Below are positions 1 to 8,549 of a DNA stretch of 64,000 nt, piece after piece (within the stretch, counting starts at the first letter, position 1; each line of letters opens with the position of its first letter). Source of the stretch: Vreelandella neptunia (GTDB lineage Bacteria > Pseudomonadota > Gammaproteobacteria > Pseudomonadales > Halomonadaceae); the NCBI RefSeq assembly GCF_000712975.1, contig NZ_JHQL01000005.1:124001-188000 (forward strand), in the 5' to 3' direction. A model generated the notes under the pieces. The model worked only from the letters and a program-made list of their open reading frames with translations. It was not told the origin of the DNA and searched no databases. The position numbers and the translations under genes are program-made.

Positions 1-57
1 ATAACTCCCGATGAAATGTTAACTTACGGTACACGTATCGCATTTCGCTAATCGCGC

Positions 58-117
58 TTCGCTAATAGCTAACTGTTCGCTAATAGCTAACTGGTAGTCT
101 GTTAATAGCTAAGACAG
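58..117. repeat. 18-bp tandem repeat with degenerate flanking copies
   Basis: Two perfect head-to-tail copies of TTCGCTAATAGCTAACTG lie at 58-75 and 76-93. A degenerate third copy (GTTAATAGCTAAGACAG) follows at 101-117, and a shorter related piece (TTCGCTAATCGCGC) precedes them near 45. The block lies just upstream of the thiM promoter. I see no coding potential in it and its function is unknown. Confidence 0.8.
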
Positions 118-141
118 TTAGTAGCGCGAAAGCCCTCAGGC

Positions 142-170
142 TTTACAGATTGATCTAAGCCAAGGATAGT
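142..170 (+). promoter_or_regulatory. Probable sigma-70 promoter of the thiM-thiE riboswitch transcript
   Basis: A -35 box TTTACA (142-147, five of six consensus bases) is separated by 17 bp from a -10 box GATAGT (165-170, four of six). Transcription would begin near 177, at the first helix of the TPP riboswitch, which is where a riboswitch promoter is expected. The -35 overlaps the 3' arm of a small hairpin (129-144, AAAGCC/GGCTTT). Confidence 0.5.
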
Positions 171-173
171 ACT

Positions 174-258
174 ACCACGACAGGGGCGCCCATGACTAAT
201 GGGCTGAGAAGCACCCTTTGAACCTGAACCGGATAACGCCGGCGTAGGGAGTCGTGGT
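174..258 (+). promoter_or_regulatory. TPP riboswitch aptamer (THI element)
   Basis: The conserved TPP aptamer core is visible: CAGGGG near 181, CTGAGA at 213-218, ACCCTTTGAACCTGAACCGG around 223-242 and GGCGTAGGGA at 241-250. The closing helix P1 is a perfect 8-bp pairing of ACCACGAC (174-181) with GTCGTGGT (251-258). The element lies 36 nt upstream of thiM and should reduce thiM-thiE expression when thiamine pyrophosphate is bound. Confidence 0.95.
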
Positions 259-288
259 GCGGCTGCACCACCTCCCCCTGCCGGGAGG
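254..288 (+). promoter_or_regulatory. Riboswitch expression platform with RBS-sequestering hairpin
   Basis: Two hairpins can form after the aptamer. GTGGTGC (254-260) pairs with GCACCAC (265-271) and shares 254-258 with aptamer helix P1, so the two exclude each other. CCTCCC (271-276) pairs with GGGAGG (283-288), which is the thiM ribosome binding site five bases before the ATG. No U-tract follows. This suggests control at translation initiation; the order of switching is inference. Confidence 0.7.
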
Positions 289-293
289 ATATT

Positions 294-1103
294 ATGCTTT
301 CACGCCCACTCGGCGATTACCTCATCGATCTGCGCGCTGCGACACCACTGGTACATTGCATTACCAACTACGTGGCGATGAACAGCACCGCTAATTTGCT
401 ATTAGCGACAGGCGCATCCCCTGCCATGCTACATGCGCAAGAAGAGGTGGCTGAATTCACCGCTATTTCTGGCGCGCTATCGATCAATATTGGCACCCTC
501 TCTTCCCCTTGGGCTGACGCCATGGTTATCGCTGCGCGCACCGCCCAGCAAAACAATATTCCATGGGTGCTCGATCCTGTTGCGGTTGGTGCCACCACCT
601 TTCGCCAGCGTTTGTGCAAGACGCTGCTGACTTATCAACCCAGCGTTATTCGCGGCAACGCCTCGGAAATCCAAGCGCTTAACGGTTTGGCTAGCCTGGG
701 GCGAGGCGTTGATGCCACCACCAGTTCTCAAGAAGCCACGACCGCAGCCATTGCGCTAGCACAACAACATCGTTGCGTCGTCGCGGTTACCGGTGAGACA
801 GATGTCATCACTGACGGCACCCATCATTATCGGCTTAAAGGTGGTCACCCGTTAATGCCCCGCGTGACTACCTTAGGCTGTGGACTGAGTGCGCTGGTGG
901 CAAGCTTTGTGGCCGCCAATCACGAGCAGCCGTTGGAGGCCAGCTTGGCCGCCTTAGCATGTTTTAGCATAGCGGGCAGTCGCGCAGGTAAGCAGGCTCA
1001 AGGCCCTGGTAGTTTCCAGGTGGCGCTGTTGGATACGCTCTATCAGTTAACGCCCGACGATCTCTCAACTTTTGCTCAATTGGAGGCAGTGCATGCCGTT
1101 TGA
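294..1103 (+). CDS. thiM: Hydroxyethylthiazole kinase
   Basis: ThiM phosphorylates 4-methyl-5-(2-hydroxyethyl)thiazole with ATP to give the thiazole phosphate used by ThiE, a cytoplasmic step of thiamine salvage. The 269-residue length fits the family. Visible motifs are PLVHCITNYVAMN (18-30), LDPVAVG (93-99), IRGNASEI (119-126), VTGETD (165-170) and TTLGCGLSAL (192-201), whose Cys196 lies at the position of the reactive cysteine of the ThiM/ribokinase-like family. The ATG has a strong GGGAGG site that is also one arm of the riboswitch hairpin. The 3' end overlaps thiE by 11 nt, which points to translational coupling. No thiD lies beside it, so HMP phosphate must come from elsewhere in the genome. 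Confidence 0.96.
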   Translation: MLSRPLGDYLIDLRAATPLVHCITNYVAMNSTANLLLATGASPAMLHAQEEVAEFTAISGALSINIGTLSSPWADAMVIAARTAQQNNIPWVLDPVAVGATTFRQRLCKTLLTYQPSVIRGNASEIQALNGLASLGRGVDATTSSQEATTAAIALAQQHRCVVAVTGETDVITDGTHHYRLKGGHPLMPRVTTLGCGLSALVASFVAANHEQPLEASLAALACFSIAGSRAGKQAQGPGSFQVALLDTLYQLTPDDLSTFAQLEAVHAV

Positions 1104-1713
1104 TCTTTCGCTCTATCTCATTACTGATGCTGAGCTATGCGCCGAATTTGGCCTTGAAAAGACGGTCGAAGCGGCTATACAAGGCGGCATTACCATGGTG
1201 CAGCTTCGCGATAAATACGCGAGTGACGAGCAAATGATCGCCCAGGCCAAACGCCTCAAAGCGATGTTATCAGGTAGTGGCGTTCCACTGATTATTAACG
1301 ATCGTCTGAACGTGGCGTTAGCCAGCCAAGCTGATGGCTTACATGTCGGGCAAAGCGACACGGCTGTTCAAGAAGCGCGAAACACTCTCGGCCAGCACGC
1401 CATTATTGGGCTTTCGATTAACACCCCTGCCCAACTTCAGGAAGCTCCCGTCGAACTGCTCAATTACGTCGGTTTAGGGCCCGTCTTTGCAACTGGCAGC
1501 AAACAAGATCATGCCCAACCAATTGGCTTTGATGGGCTGGCATGGCTTGCTAATGCTTGCCAACTCCCCAGTGTCGCGATTGGTGGACTAAAAGCTGAAC
1601 ACATGGCTCAAGTGAAAGCCGCTGGGGCAAACGGTATTGCGGTTATTTCTGCTATTTGTGGTCAGCCAGACCCACGCTTAGCCGCGCAGGCCTTTTTCCA
1701 CGACCGCTTGTAA
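1093..1713 (+). CDS. thiE: Thiamine-phosphate synthase
   Basis: ThiE joins HMP pyrophosphate to thiazole phosphate to make thiamine phosphate. The protein is a single TIM-barrel of 206 residues, the usual size. Motifs include MVQLRDK near residue 35, INDR near 68, DGLHVGQ near 84, GPVFATGSK near 129 and the phosphate-binding AIGGL near 160. I chose the ATG at 1093 over the longer frame from 1072 because GGAGG at 1082-1086 stands six bases upstream and the protein then starts at the conserved N-terminus. The start lies inside the end of thiM, so the riboswitch controls both genes. Confidence 0.95.
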   Translation: MPFDLSLYLITDAELCAEFGLEKTVEAAIQGGITMVQLRDKYASDEQMIAQAKRLKAMLSGSGVPLIINDRLNVALASQADGLHVGQSDTAVQEARNTLGQHAIIGLSINTPAQLQEAPVELLNYVGLGPVFATGSKQDHAQPIGFDGLAWLANACQLPSVAIGGLKAEHMAQVKAAGANGIAVISAICGQPDPRLAAQAFFHDRL

Positions 1714-1752
1714 CCATCTTCCTAACGACGCTCTTAACGGGTCTCTTAAGAC

Positions 1753-1776
1753 CACGCAACAACTGTGCGTGATTTT
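1753..1776 (+). terminator. Weak intrinsic terminator after thiE
   Basis: The stem CACGCA (1753-1758) / TGCGTG (1766-1771) has a 7-nt loop and is followed by ATTTT. It sits 40 nt after the thiE stop and just before the convergent trhP gene. The stem is short and the T-run only four bases. Confidence 0.4.
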
Positions 1777-1785
1777 AAGGATAAT

Positions 1786-3150
1786 TTAAGCAGCAGGTAC
1801 GCCGAGTTGAACCGCGGCAATAGATCCTGCTGGCTTGAGGTCGCGCATCAAAAGCGCAAACTCTAGCTGTTCAGGAGGGATGCTGACGCCTGGCACTGGG
1901 ATACGTACCCGGTGCCCAGAGCCAGGAGCGGCCTTTTGGGCTTCGCCGCGGGTATTCTCAATATGGTCAAGCACAAAACGGTGGTTTCCACTTGGCAGCA
2001 TCAGCTCCATGCCATCGCCTATTTCAAAGCGGTTTTTCACCTCAATGTCTAGCCAGCCACGCACGGGATCGTAGCCCAATACTTCACCGACAAACTGTTG
2101 GTGGACACCGATAGAACTGCCCTGCTCATAGCTCTGAAATTCATCGTGTACATGGCGCCGATAGAAGCCTTCGGTGTACCCCCTGTTGGCTAGGTTTTCA
2201 AGCTCATCCATTAGCCCCATATTAAAGGGACGGCCAGCCACGGCATCGTCGATTGCGCGGCGATAAACCTGCGCGGTACGCGCAACGTAGTAGTGGGACT
2301 TTGTCCGCCCTTCGATCTTTAGCGATGCCACACCCATTTCTGTCAGGCGCGCTACGTGCTGTACCGCACGCAGATCCTTCGAGTTCATAATGTAGGTGCC
2401 GTGTTCATCTTCGTACACCGGCATTAATTTACCGGGGCGGGTAACGTCTTCAATTAGCGCCGAGAGCTCGTCTTGGTCGGCGGCAGTCGTGCTAACACCG
2501 GCAGGTATCAGGTCGCCTGTCTCATCTTGGGTAGCCGCTATCGTGTTGTATTTCCAACGGCATGCATTGGTGCAGGTACCTTGATTGGGGTCGCGGTGGT
2601 TAAAATAGCCCGATAGCAGGCAGCGCCCAGAATAAGCGATACATAGCGCACCGTGAACAAAGGTTTCGATCTCTAGGCCAGGGCACTCGGCACGAATTTC
2701 ACCTATTTCTTCAAGGGATAACTCCCGAGATAAAATAATGCGGCTGATACCTTGGCGCTGCCAGAATTGCGCAGCGGCCCAGTTCACCACGTTAGATTGC
2801 ACCGAAAGATGGATCTCTTGATCCGGCCAGCGATCGCGAATCATCATAATCAGACCCGGGTCTGACATGATCAGCGCATCCGGCCCCGCCTCAATGACTG
2901 GCTCCATATCCCGCAGGTACGTTTTCAATTTGCTGTTATGTGGGGCAATGTTAGAAGCAACGTAGAACTTCTTGCCTCGCGCGTGGGCGTAGTCAATACC
3001 ACGATGCAAATTATCGACTTTAAAATCGTTGTTGCGCACCCGAAGTGAATAGCGAGGTTGACCTGCGTACACCGCATCAGCCCCATAGGCAAACGCGTAA
3101 CGCATATTTTTAAAAGTACCGGCAGGCGAGAGTAATTCAGGAGCTTGCAT
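1786..3150 (-). CDS. trhP: U32 family tRNA hydroxylation protein TrhP (YegQ-like)
   Basis: This 454-residue protein matches the size and plan of E. coli YegQ/TrhP. It carries the U32 signature around the segment ETFVHGALCIAYSGRCLLSG, followed by a cysteine-rich stretch (NQGTCTNACRWKY). U32 proteins of this kind take part in prephenate-dependent formation of 5-hydroxyuridine at the tRNA wobble position (established for E. coli TrhP); the older annotation as a collagenase-like peptidase is probably misleading. The N-terminus begins with the typical PELLSPAG. The gene is monocistronic as far as can be seen and converges on thiE. Confidence 0.85.
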   Translation of the reverse strand: MQAPELLSPAGTFKNMRYAFAYGADAVYAGQPRYSLRVRNNDFKVDNLHRGIDYAHARGKKFYVASNIAPHNSKLKTYLRDMEPVIEAGPDALIMSDPGLIMMIRDRWPDQEIHLSVQSNVVNWAAAQFWQRQGISRIILSRELSLEEIGEIRAECPGLEIETFVHGALCIAYSGRCLLSGYFNHRDPNQGTCTNACRWKYNTIAATQDETGDLIPAGVSTTAADQDELSALIEDVTRPGKLMPVYEDEHGTYIMNSKDLRAVQHVARLTEMGVASLKIEGRTKSHYYVARTAQVYRRAIDDAVAGRPFNMGLMDELENLANRGYTEGFYRRHVHDEFQSYEQGSSIGVHQQFVGEVLGYDPVRGWLDIEVKNRFEIGDGMELMLPSGNHRFVLDHIENTRGEAQKAAPGSGHRVRIPVPGVSIPPEQLEFALLMRDLKPAGSIAAVQLGVPAA

Positions 3151-3339
3151 AGATAGTCACCGTTGTCAGGACGATGGCGCAGGAGCGCTTATGATGAGAG
3201 TGGCGGATTATAACTAGCTCAAGCCCTCTGTCTTGCCCAGCTACCAACTTTGATGATCCAGATCAAAAAGTAACCGTAATCAGTTGTTTGATAACCCTTA
3301 GGGGTAACAACGCTGTTGCTCACCCAGCGGCCAACACGT

Positions 3340-4215
3340 TTACGCAGTTGGGCGACGCTTCAGCGTCGTACGGCGGTCATGGTAGGCAATCGCTAGCCCG
3401 CTGCCCATAATCAGCGCACTGCCCACCCATACCCATAGGTCAGGCAGTTCTCCCCAGAACCACCAACCCAACAGTACCGCCCACAGCATGGCCGTGTAAT
3501 CAAACGGTGCTGCAATAGCCGCTGGGGCAAAGCGAAAGGCTAGGGTAATAAATACGGTGGCTCCGATACCTAATACACCGGCGGCTAAAAAACCCAACCA
3601 GTGCCAGGGCTGCGGGGTCTGCCATACCCAGGGCAAGCTAATAGTTGTCAGTAAAAAAGGTACTAACGTCATATAAAATACCATTGCCCATAGGTGCTCC
3701 CGAGCGCCATAGCGACGCGCAGTAATCATCAGCAATGCATAGAAAACTGCCGCCCCCAGAAGGGTCAGCGCGCCCACCTGAAACGCGCCACCACCTGGGC
3801 GAACCACGATTAATACACCAACAAAACCAACTAACGATGCTATCAGTACCGGTGGATCAATACGCTCACCAAGCAGCGGCACCGACAGCAGCGTGACAAA
3901 CAGCGGCGCTACAAATGCAATCGCTGTGGCTTCGGCAAGCGGCATCAGCGTTAGCCCCCAAACAAAGCAGACCATGGTGGCAGTGTAAATTAGCCCTCTT
4001 AACAAATGCACACGAGGCCGCGCGGTACGCAGCTTGCGTAATCCACCTGAGAAATAAGCCAAGAGTGCAATTAACGGTAATGACACTAAGGTACGAAAGA
4101 AAATAATCTGTAACGGCGAATGCACTTCACCTAGCCATTTCGACACCGCATCACCCAACGCTAAGAACAGCACCCCCAAGCACATACAGAGAATGCCTTT
4201 TAACGACGTAGTCAC
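3340..4215 (-). CDS. EamA/DMT-superfamily transporter
   Basis: The 291-residue protein is almost wholly hydrophobic, with about ten membrane segments arranged as two repeated EamA halves (roughly residues 5-140 and 150-280). The first half carries the family's feature of a conserved proline/glutamate around PLAEATAIAFVAPLFVTLL. The C-terminus is short, basic and cytoplasmic (HDRRTTLKRRPTA). Such proteins export or exchange small metabolites across the inner membrane; the substrate cannot be told from sequence. The gene follows the dac terminator on the same strand, so it probably has its own promoter. An AAGGAGAG site lies just before the ATG. Confidence 0.85.
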   Translation of the reverse strand: MTTSLKGILCMCLGVLFLALGDAVSKWLGEVHSPLQIIFFRTLVSLPLIALLAYFSGGLRKLRTARPRVHLLRGLIYTATMVCFVWGLTLMPLAEATAIAFVAPLFVTLLSVPLLGERIDPPVLIASLVGFVGVLIVVRPGGGAFQVGALTLLGAAVFYALLMITARRYGAREHLWAMVFYMTLVPFLLTTISLPWVWQTPQPWHWLGFLAAGVLGIGATVFITLAFRFAPAAIAAPFDYTAMLWAVLLGWWFWGELPDLWVWVGSALIMGSGLAIAYHDRRTTLKRRPTA

Positions 4216-4260
4216 GATGCTCTCCTTACTTTCCGGACACTATCTAGCGGAATTCAACAC

Positions 4261-4294
4261 TAATAAAAACCCCGCCAATGGGACACTGGCGGGG
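4261..4294 (-). terminator. Rho-independent terminator of the carboxypeptidase gene
   Basis: On the minus strand the 8-bp stem CCCCGCCA/TGGCGGGG (4287-4294 with 4270-4277) has a 9-nt loop and is followed by TTTTTATTA. It stands 20 nt after the stop of the gene that ends at 4314. Confidence 0.9.
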
Positions 4295-4313
4295 TCGCGA
4301 TTGTCGTGTGGCT

Positions 4314-5726
4314 TTATAAGCTTGCGTTGACCACCATGCACTCCATACCCTGTGCCTTTAACGACCTACAGGCACGCCTTGCACGCGGTTCATCCAGTGC
4401 CACGACCCTAGCGCGGAATACTGTTGTTTGGCCCTCTAGCGCATCGATAGCAACACGTCCACCCACTTCATGGGGTAGTCGTTGAGCTGCTTGACGTGCC
4501 AGTTGCTCAGCGCGTGCCGCTTGGCTAAAAGCCCCTACCTGAATGCCCCAGCTATCTGAGGAGATTGCTCCCTGGGGCACTCCGGCAAGCTCTCGCTCAC
4601 GTTCAAGAAAAACAGCAAGTGGGTCTGGGGCATTGGTTGTAGATGCTTCCGCCGCTTCTTCCATTGAGCGTGAAAGGCGCTCTTCAACTTCGACAGACGG
4701 CGTAGAAGAAGCTGGTAAAGGGGACAACCTGGTCGCGGTTAAATCATTCCTAGTAGTGCCGTCACTCGCCAGTACGGGACGACTAGCTGCAGGTGGCGTT
4801 GTTACAGGCCGAGAAAGGGGGCGAGCAACAGGACCAGAAAAAGCCATATATTCGCTAGAAAAATTGGTATTCGCCAGCCATGTCTGCTGGTCTCGTAGGG
4901 CTGCACGTGCAAAGCTACGGTCTAATAGGTTAGCCATATGAGCATCTCGAGACGCCCCACTAAAGCCCCCCATTACAATTCCCACCAAACGACGACCGTC
5001 GTGAACAGCCGTTGTCGCCACGTTAAAACCCGATGCACGGATAAAGCCGGTTTTAAGGCCATCTGCCCCTGGGTAGTTTTTCACTAAACGGTTATGGCTG
5101 GTATGGCGGGTACCGCGATAAGTAAATTCTTGCAGCCCAAAATAGTGATAGTACTGAGGAAAGTCTTTCATCACTCGAACGGAGAGGGTCAGCATATCTC
5201 GAGCAGTCGTTACCTGTTGATCATCAGGCAGACCAGAGGCATTACGAAAGGTAGTGGCATTCATACCCAGTTCACGAGCTTTATCTGTCATTATTGCCCC
5301 AAAGCGTTGTTCGCTTCCTCCTAACGCTTCGGCTACTACGACAGCGACATCATTCGCTGACCGCACTGCTAACGCACGTATAGCAGTATCTACAGGAATA
5401 GTACTACCTGCCGATAACCACAATTTAGTGGCTGGCATTGCTGCGGCTTGAGCAGAAACCGGCAGCGGCTGATCTAAACGAAGTTCGCCGCTTTCCAATG
5501 CTTCAAACGTAAGGTACAGCGTCATCATCTTGGTTAACGATGCAGGATAGCGACGCTCATCGGCATTCTCGGCGTACAAAACTTCCCCGTTTTCCAGATC
5601 TACCACGATACCCGCATAGCGCGGATTTGCCTGGGCAGCTGTCGCAATCCCCAACAGCAATACCATCAGAGACAATGGAAGCCACCAACACGCGACTTTT
5701 GTTGAGTACATTCCCCTTGTTGCCAT
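4314..5726 (-). CDS. D-alanyl-D-alanine carboxypeptidase (S11) with C-terminal SPOR domain
   Basis: This is a low-molecular-weight penicillin-binding protein that trims the terminal D-Ala from peptidoglycan stem peptides in the periplasm. A signal peptide covers about residues 1-33 (hydrophobic core LPLSLMVLLLGIATA, cleavage after AQA). The S11 triad is present: SLTK at 63-66, SAND near 123, and KTG within GADGLKTGFI near 225. After a Ser/Thr/Pro-rich linker (about 305-385) comes a SPOR domain (about 390-470, beginning SWGIQVGAFSQAARAEQLA) that would bind denuded glycan at division sites. E. coli PBP5/6 instead end in a beta domain and amphipathic anchor. I chose the ATG at 5726 (470 residues) because AAAGGGG stands five bases upstream; a longer frame extends to 5822. 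Confidence 0.88.
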   Translation of the reverse strand: MATRGMYSTKVACWWLPLSLMVLLLGIATAAQANPRYAGIVVDLENGEVLYAENADERRYPASLTKMMTLYLTFEALESGELRLDQPLPVSAQAAAMPATKLWLSAGSTIPVDTAIRALAVRSANDVAVVVAEALGGSEQRFGAIMTDKARELGMNATTFRNASGLPDDQQVTTARDMLTLSVRVMKDFPQYYHYFGLQEFTYRGTRHTSHNRLVKNYPGADGLKTGFIRASGFNVATTAVHDGRRLVGIVMGGFSGASRDAHMANLLDRSFARAALRDQQTWLANTNFSSEYMAFSGPVARPLSRPVTTPPAASRPVLASDGTTRNDLTATRLSPLPASSTPSVEVEERLSRSMEEAAEASTTNAPDPLAVFLERERELAGVPQGAISSDSWGIQVGAFSQAARAEQLARQAAQRLPHEVGGRVAIDALEGQTTVFRARVVALDEPRARRACRSLKAQGMECMVVNASL

Positions 5727-5868
5727 ACATGCCCCTTTCTTATTTGGCGTGATGTCGCCTTGCCTGCGAATGTCCTGATTAGCACACTTTAACGATCTAA
5801 GACTAGCACGGTAACTCGGCAAGTGAATTAACTAAGCAGTATATCGCTTGGAAACACAATGAATAGAC

Positions 5869-5900
5869 CAAAAAAAACCGACCCTAAGGGGGTCGGTTTT
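5869..5900 (-). terminator. Terminator of the S10-spc-alpha ribosomal protein cluster
   Basis: On the minus strand AAAACCGACCC pairs with GGGTCGGTTTT (5890-5900 with 5874-5884, 5-nt loop), and a run of eight T follows. It lies 30 nt after the rplQ stop and ends the long ribosomal transcript. Confidence 0.93.
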
Positions 5901-5930
5901 CATTCTTGCTGAGTGACAGCGCAGAGAAAC

Positions 5931-6317
5931 TTACTCTTCTGCCGCTGCTTCTTCAACAACCGGGCGATCTACTAGCTCAACGAACGCCATAGGTGCGTTG
6001 TCGCCTGTGCGGAAACCGCACTTGAGAATACGGATGTAGCCACCCGGACGCTCGGCATAACGCGGACCTAACTCGTTGAACAATTTGCCGACGGCTTCTT
6101 TAGAGCGCGTACGGGAAAATGCCAAACGACGGTTTGCAACGCTATCCTGCTTAGCTAAGGTAATCAGCGGCTCGATAACGCGACGCAGTTCCTTGGCCTT
6201 AGGCAGGGTTGTCTTAATGACTTCATGTTCGACCAGCGAGACAGACATGTTCTTAAACATGGCCTGACGATGCGAGCTGGTACGATTCAGATGACGACCA
6301 CTCTTACGATGACGCAT
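5931..6317 (-). CDS. rplQ: 50S ribosomal protein L17
   Basis: The 128-residue protein begins with the invariant [17 protein letters not shown] segment and carries the central EPLITLAK and [17 protein letters not shown] motifs of bacterial L17. The acidic tail (VVEEAAAEE) is longer than a minimal L17 and common in halophilic relatives. L17 lines the polypeptide exit tunnel region of the large subunit. It is the last gene of the alpha operon, 39 nt after rpoA, and is followed by the cluster terminator. Confidence 0.98.
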   Translation of the reverse strand: MRHRKSGRHLNRTSSHRQAMFKNMSVSLVEHEVIKTTLPKAKELRRVIEPLITLAKQDSVANRRLAFSRTRSKEAVGKLFNELGPRYAERPGGYIRILKCGFRTGDNAPMAFVELVDRPVVEEAAAEE

Positions 6318-6356
6318 GGTTGTAATTCCTTACCAAACTGGGACTCGAGTCGACAC

Positions 6357-7352
6357 TCACGCGGAGGCCTTGTCGTCCTTCAGGCTAGCGGGTGGCCAAT
6401 TTTCCAGCCGCATACCGAGGGACAAGCCACGCGCTGCCAGTACATCTTTGATTTCATTCAAAGACTTTTTACCAAGATTAGGTGTCTTCAGCAGCTCAAC
6501 TTCAGTGCGCTGGATCAGATCACCAATATAATAAATATTCTCGGCTTTTAGGCAGTTAGCGCTGCGAACTGTCAACTCAAGATCGTCTACGGGGCGCAAT
6601 AGGATAGGATCAACAAGATCCTCTTCCTCTTCGACTTCCTGTTCTTTGTCAGCTTCCAGGTCGACGAAGGCGGCCAGCTGCTCTTGCAGAATGGTCGCAC
6701 TGCGACGGATAGCCTCTTCCGGATCCAGTGTACCGTCGGTTTCCAGATCGATAATTAGCTTATCGAGGTCGGTACGCTGCTCAACACGAGCGGCTTCAAC
6801 CGAATAGGAAACACGCCGAACAGGGCTGAAGGTGGCATCCAGCTGCAGGCGGCCAATTGCACGTGTCTCCTCATCAGAGCCACGAGCGTCAGCCGGTTCG
6901 TAACCACGACCCAGCGCTACCTTAAGCTGAATTTTCAGCTCGGCACCTTCATTGACATGAGCAATGACGTGATCCGGGTTGACGATTTCGACGCTATGAT
7001 CAAGCGCAATGTCGCCAGCGGTGACGACAGCTGGGCCCTGCTTGTTCAGCGAGAGCACCGCCTCGTCGCGGCTGTGCATCTTGATCGCAACATCTTTCAA
7101 GTTCAGGAGGATTTCGATGACATCTTCCTGCACCCCTTCGAGTGCACTGTATTCGTGCTCTACACCGGCAATTTCAGCCTCTACCACGGCAGCGCCGGGC
7201 ATAGACGAAAGCAGAATGCGACGAAGTGCATTCCCCAGGGTGTGACCAAAGCCGCGCTCGAACGGTTCGAGAACGATTTTGGCATGATGTGCGCTGATTT
7301 CTTCGACCTTGATGTCGCGAGGGCGAAGAAACTCTGTCACTGAACGCTGCAT
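6357..7352 (-). CDS. rpoA: DNA-directed RNA polymerase subunit alpha
   Basis: RpoA dimerises to start assembly of RNA polymerase and contacts upstream promoter DNA and activators. The N-terminal domain (about 1-235) contains the dimer and beta/beta-prime contact motif [20 protein letters not shown] near 33-52. An acidic linker with [13 protein letters not shown] follows. The C-terminal domain (about 250-325) holds the helix-hairpin-helix segment with [11 protein letters not shown] and [16 protein letters not shown] used for UP-element binding. Length (331) is close to the E. coli protein (329). It lies between rpsD and rplQ in the usual alpha operon order. Confidence 0.98.
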   Translation of the reverse strand: MQRSVTEFLRPRDIKVEEISAHHAKIVLEPFERGFGHTLGNALRRILLSSMPGAAVVEAEIAGVEHEYSALEGVQEDVIEILLNLKDVAIKMHSRDEAVLSLNKQGPAVVTAGDIALDHSVEIVNPDHVIAHVNEGAELKIQLKVALGRGYEPADARGSDEETRAIGRLQLDATFSPVRRVSYSVEAARVEQRTDLDKLIIDLETDGTLDPEEAIRRSATILQEQLAAFVDLEADKEQEVEEEEDLVDPILLRPVDDLELTVRSANCLKAENIYYIGDLIQRTEVELLKTPNLGKKSLNEIKDVLAARGLSLGMRLENWPPASLKDDKASA

Positions 7353-7415
7353 ATGAACACCTTTCAGGCTGCCAAACGGATACTGAGTACTCTAGAGCAC
7401 ACTACTCAAGAGCAT

Positions 7416-7445
7416 CTGGGCGGTTAGCTTTGCTACCCCGCCCAG
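7416..7445 (-). other. Intercistronic hairpin between rpsD and rpoA
   Basis: CTGGGCGG (7416-7423) pairs with CCGCCCAG (7438-7445), and TAGC/GCTA (7425-7428 with 7432-7435) continues the stem to a 3-nt loop. No U-tract follows in either direction, so a processing or stability role is more likely than termination. The rpsD-rpoA gap is 125 nt. Confidence 0.65.
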
Positions 7446-7477
7446 GTCTCAAGAAGCAGAAATGTAAATCAAACTGC

Positions 7478-8098
7478 TTACTTGGAGTACAGCTCGACGA
7501 TCAGGTTTTCGTTGATGTCGGCAGTCAGGTCACCGCGTTCAGGCAGAGCCTTGAAAGTGCCTTCCATCTTCTTGGCGTCGATTTCGATCCAAGCGATGTC
7601 GCCACGGTTGGCCGCAATGGTCAACGAGTGTTGAATACGTGCTTGGTTCTTCGCCTTTTCGCGAACAGCTACGACGTCACCGGGCTTCACTTGATAAGAA
7701 GCAACGTTAACAGTACGGCCGTTCACAGAAATCGCCTTGTGGCTGACCAGCTGACGCGCTTCAGAGCGAGTCGAGCCAAAGCCCATGCGGTAGACGACGT
7801 TATCCAGTCGGGATTCAAGCAACTGCAACAATACTTCACCAGTCGCACCTTTCAGGCGAGCGGCTTCTTTGTAATAGTTGCGGAACTGCTTTTCGAGTAC
7901 GCCATACATACGGCGTACTTTTTGCTTCTCGCGAAGCTGCAAGCCGTAGTCGGAAAGACGCTGACGACGCTGGCCGTGTACACCCGGGATTTGCTCGGAT
8001 TTACACTTTTTCTCGAAGGGAGTCACGCCACTCTTTAAAAAGAGATCGGTGCCTTCACGACGAGACAGTTTGCACTTCGGTCCAATATAACGAGCCAT
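7478..8098 (-). CDS. rpsD: 30S ribosomal protein S4
   Basis: S4 binds 16S rRNA early in small-subunit assembly and in E. coli also represses the alpha operon. The 206-residue product starts [20 protein letters not shown] and contains the S4 RNA-binding domain (about 96-160, with [14 protein letters not shown] and the KAISVNGR loop). The length equals the E. coli protein. It sits 12 nt after rpsK and 125 nt before rpoA. Confidence 0.98.
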   Translation of the reverse strand: MARYIGPKCKLSRREGTDLFLKSGVTPFEKKCKSEQIPGVHGQRRQRLSDYGLQLREKQKVRRMYGVLEKQFRNYYKEAARLKGATGEVLLQLLESRLDNVVYRMGFGSTRSEARQLVSHKAISVNGRTVNVASYQVKPGDVVAVREKAKNQARIQHSLTIAANRGDIAWIEIDAKKMEGTFKALPERGDLTADINENLIVELYSK

Positions 8099-8110
8099 GA
8101 ATCTGTCTCC

Positions 8111-8497
8111 TTAAACGCGGCGTTTCTTAGGCGGACGGCAGCCATTGTGGGGAATGGGCGTCGCGTCAATGATGCTTTGCACGCGGAAGCCGGCGGCATT
8201 GAGAGCGCGCACAGCGGATTCACGGCCAGGACCGGGGCCTTTGACCAGCACGTCTACGTTTTTCACACCATACTCGGCTGCAGCAGTTGCTGCACGTTCA
8301 CTTGCCACTTGAGCAGCGAACGGGGTGCTCTTACGAGAACCACGAAAACCCGAACCACCGGCAGTTGCCCATGAAAGAGCATTGCCCTGGCGGTCTGTGA
8401 TCGTCACGATCGTGTTGTTAAAAGAAGCGTGGATGTGCGCTACGGCGTCCACTACCTGCTTTTTAACCTTTTTACGGTTACTACGCGGGTTAGCCAT
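8111..8497 (-). CDS. rpsK: 30S ribosomal protein S11
   Basis: S11 lies on the platform of the 30S subunit near the mRNA exit site. The 128-residue protein shows the family core [33 protein letters not shown] and the C-terminal [13 protein letters not shown], complete against the E. coli 129-residue protein. It follows rpsM by 52 nt and precedes rpsD by 12 nt in the alpha operon. Confidence 0.98.
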   Translation of the reverse strand: MANPRSNRKKVKKQVVDAVAHIHASFNNTIVTITDRQGNALSWATAGGSGFRGSRKSTPFAAQVASERAATAAAEYGVKNVDVLVKGPGPGRESAVRALNAAGFRVQSIIDATPIPHNGCRPPKKRRV

Positions 8498-8549
8498 GTT
8501 GATGTCTATTCCTGTCTTTACGTCAACTCTCTATTAAAGAGCCTGCGTA

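Noticed and set aside
1786..3150. Annotation of the U32 gene as a secreted collagenase/protease
   Set aside because: No signal peptide is present and the length and motifs fit the tRNA-hydroxylation protein TrhP (YegQ).
3291..3307. Possible terminator hairpin after the DMT transporter gene
   Set aside because: Only four base pairs are consistent and no T-run follows on the minus strand.
7430..8038. 202-codon open frame on the plus strand opposite rpsD
   Set aside because: It is antisense to a conserved ribosomal gene and has no family resemblance or start signals.
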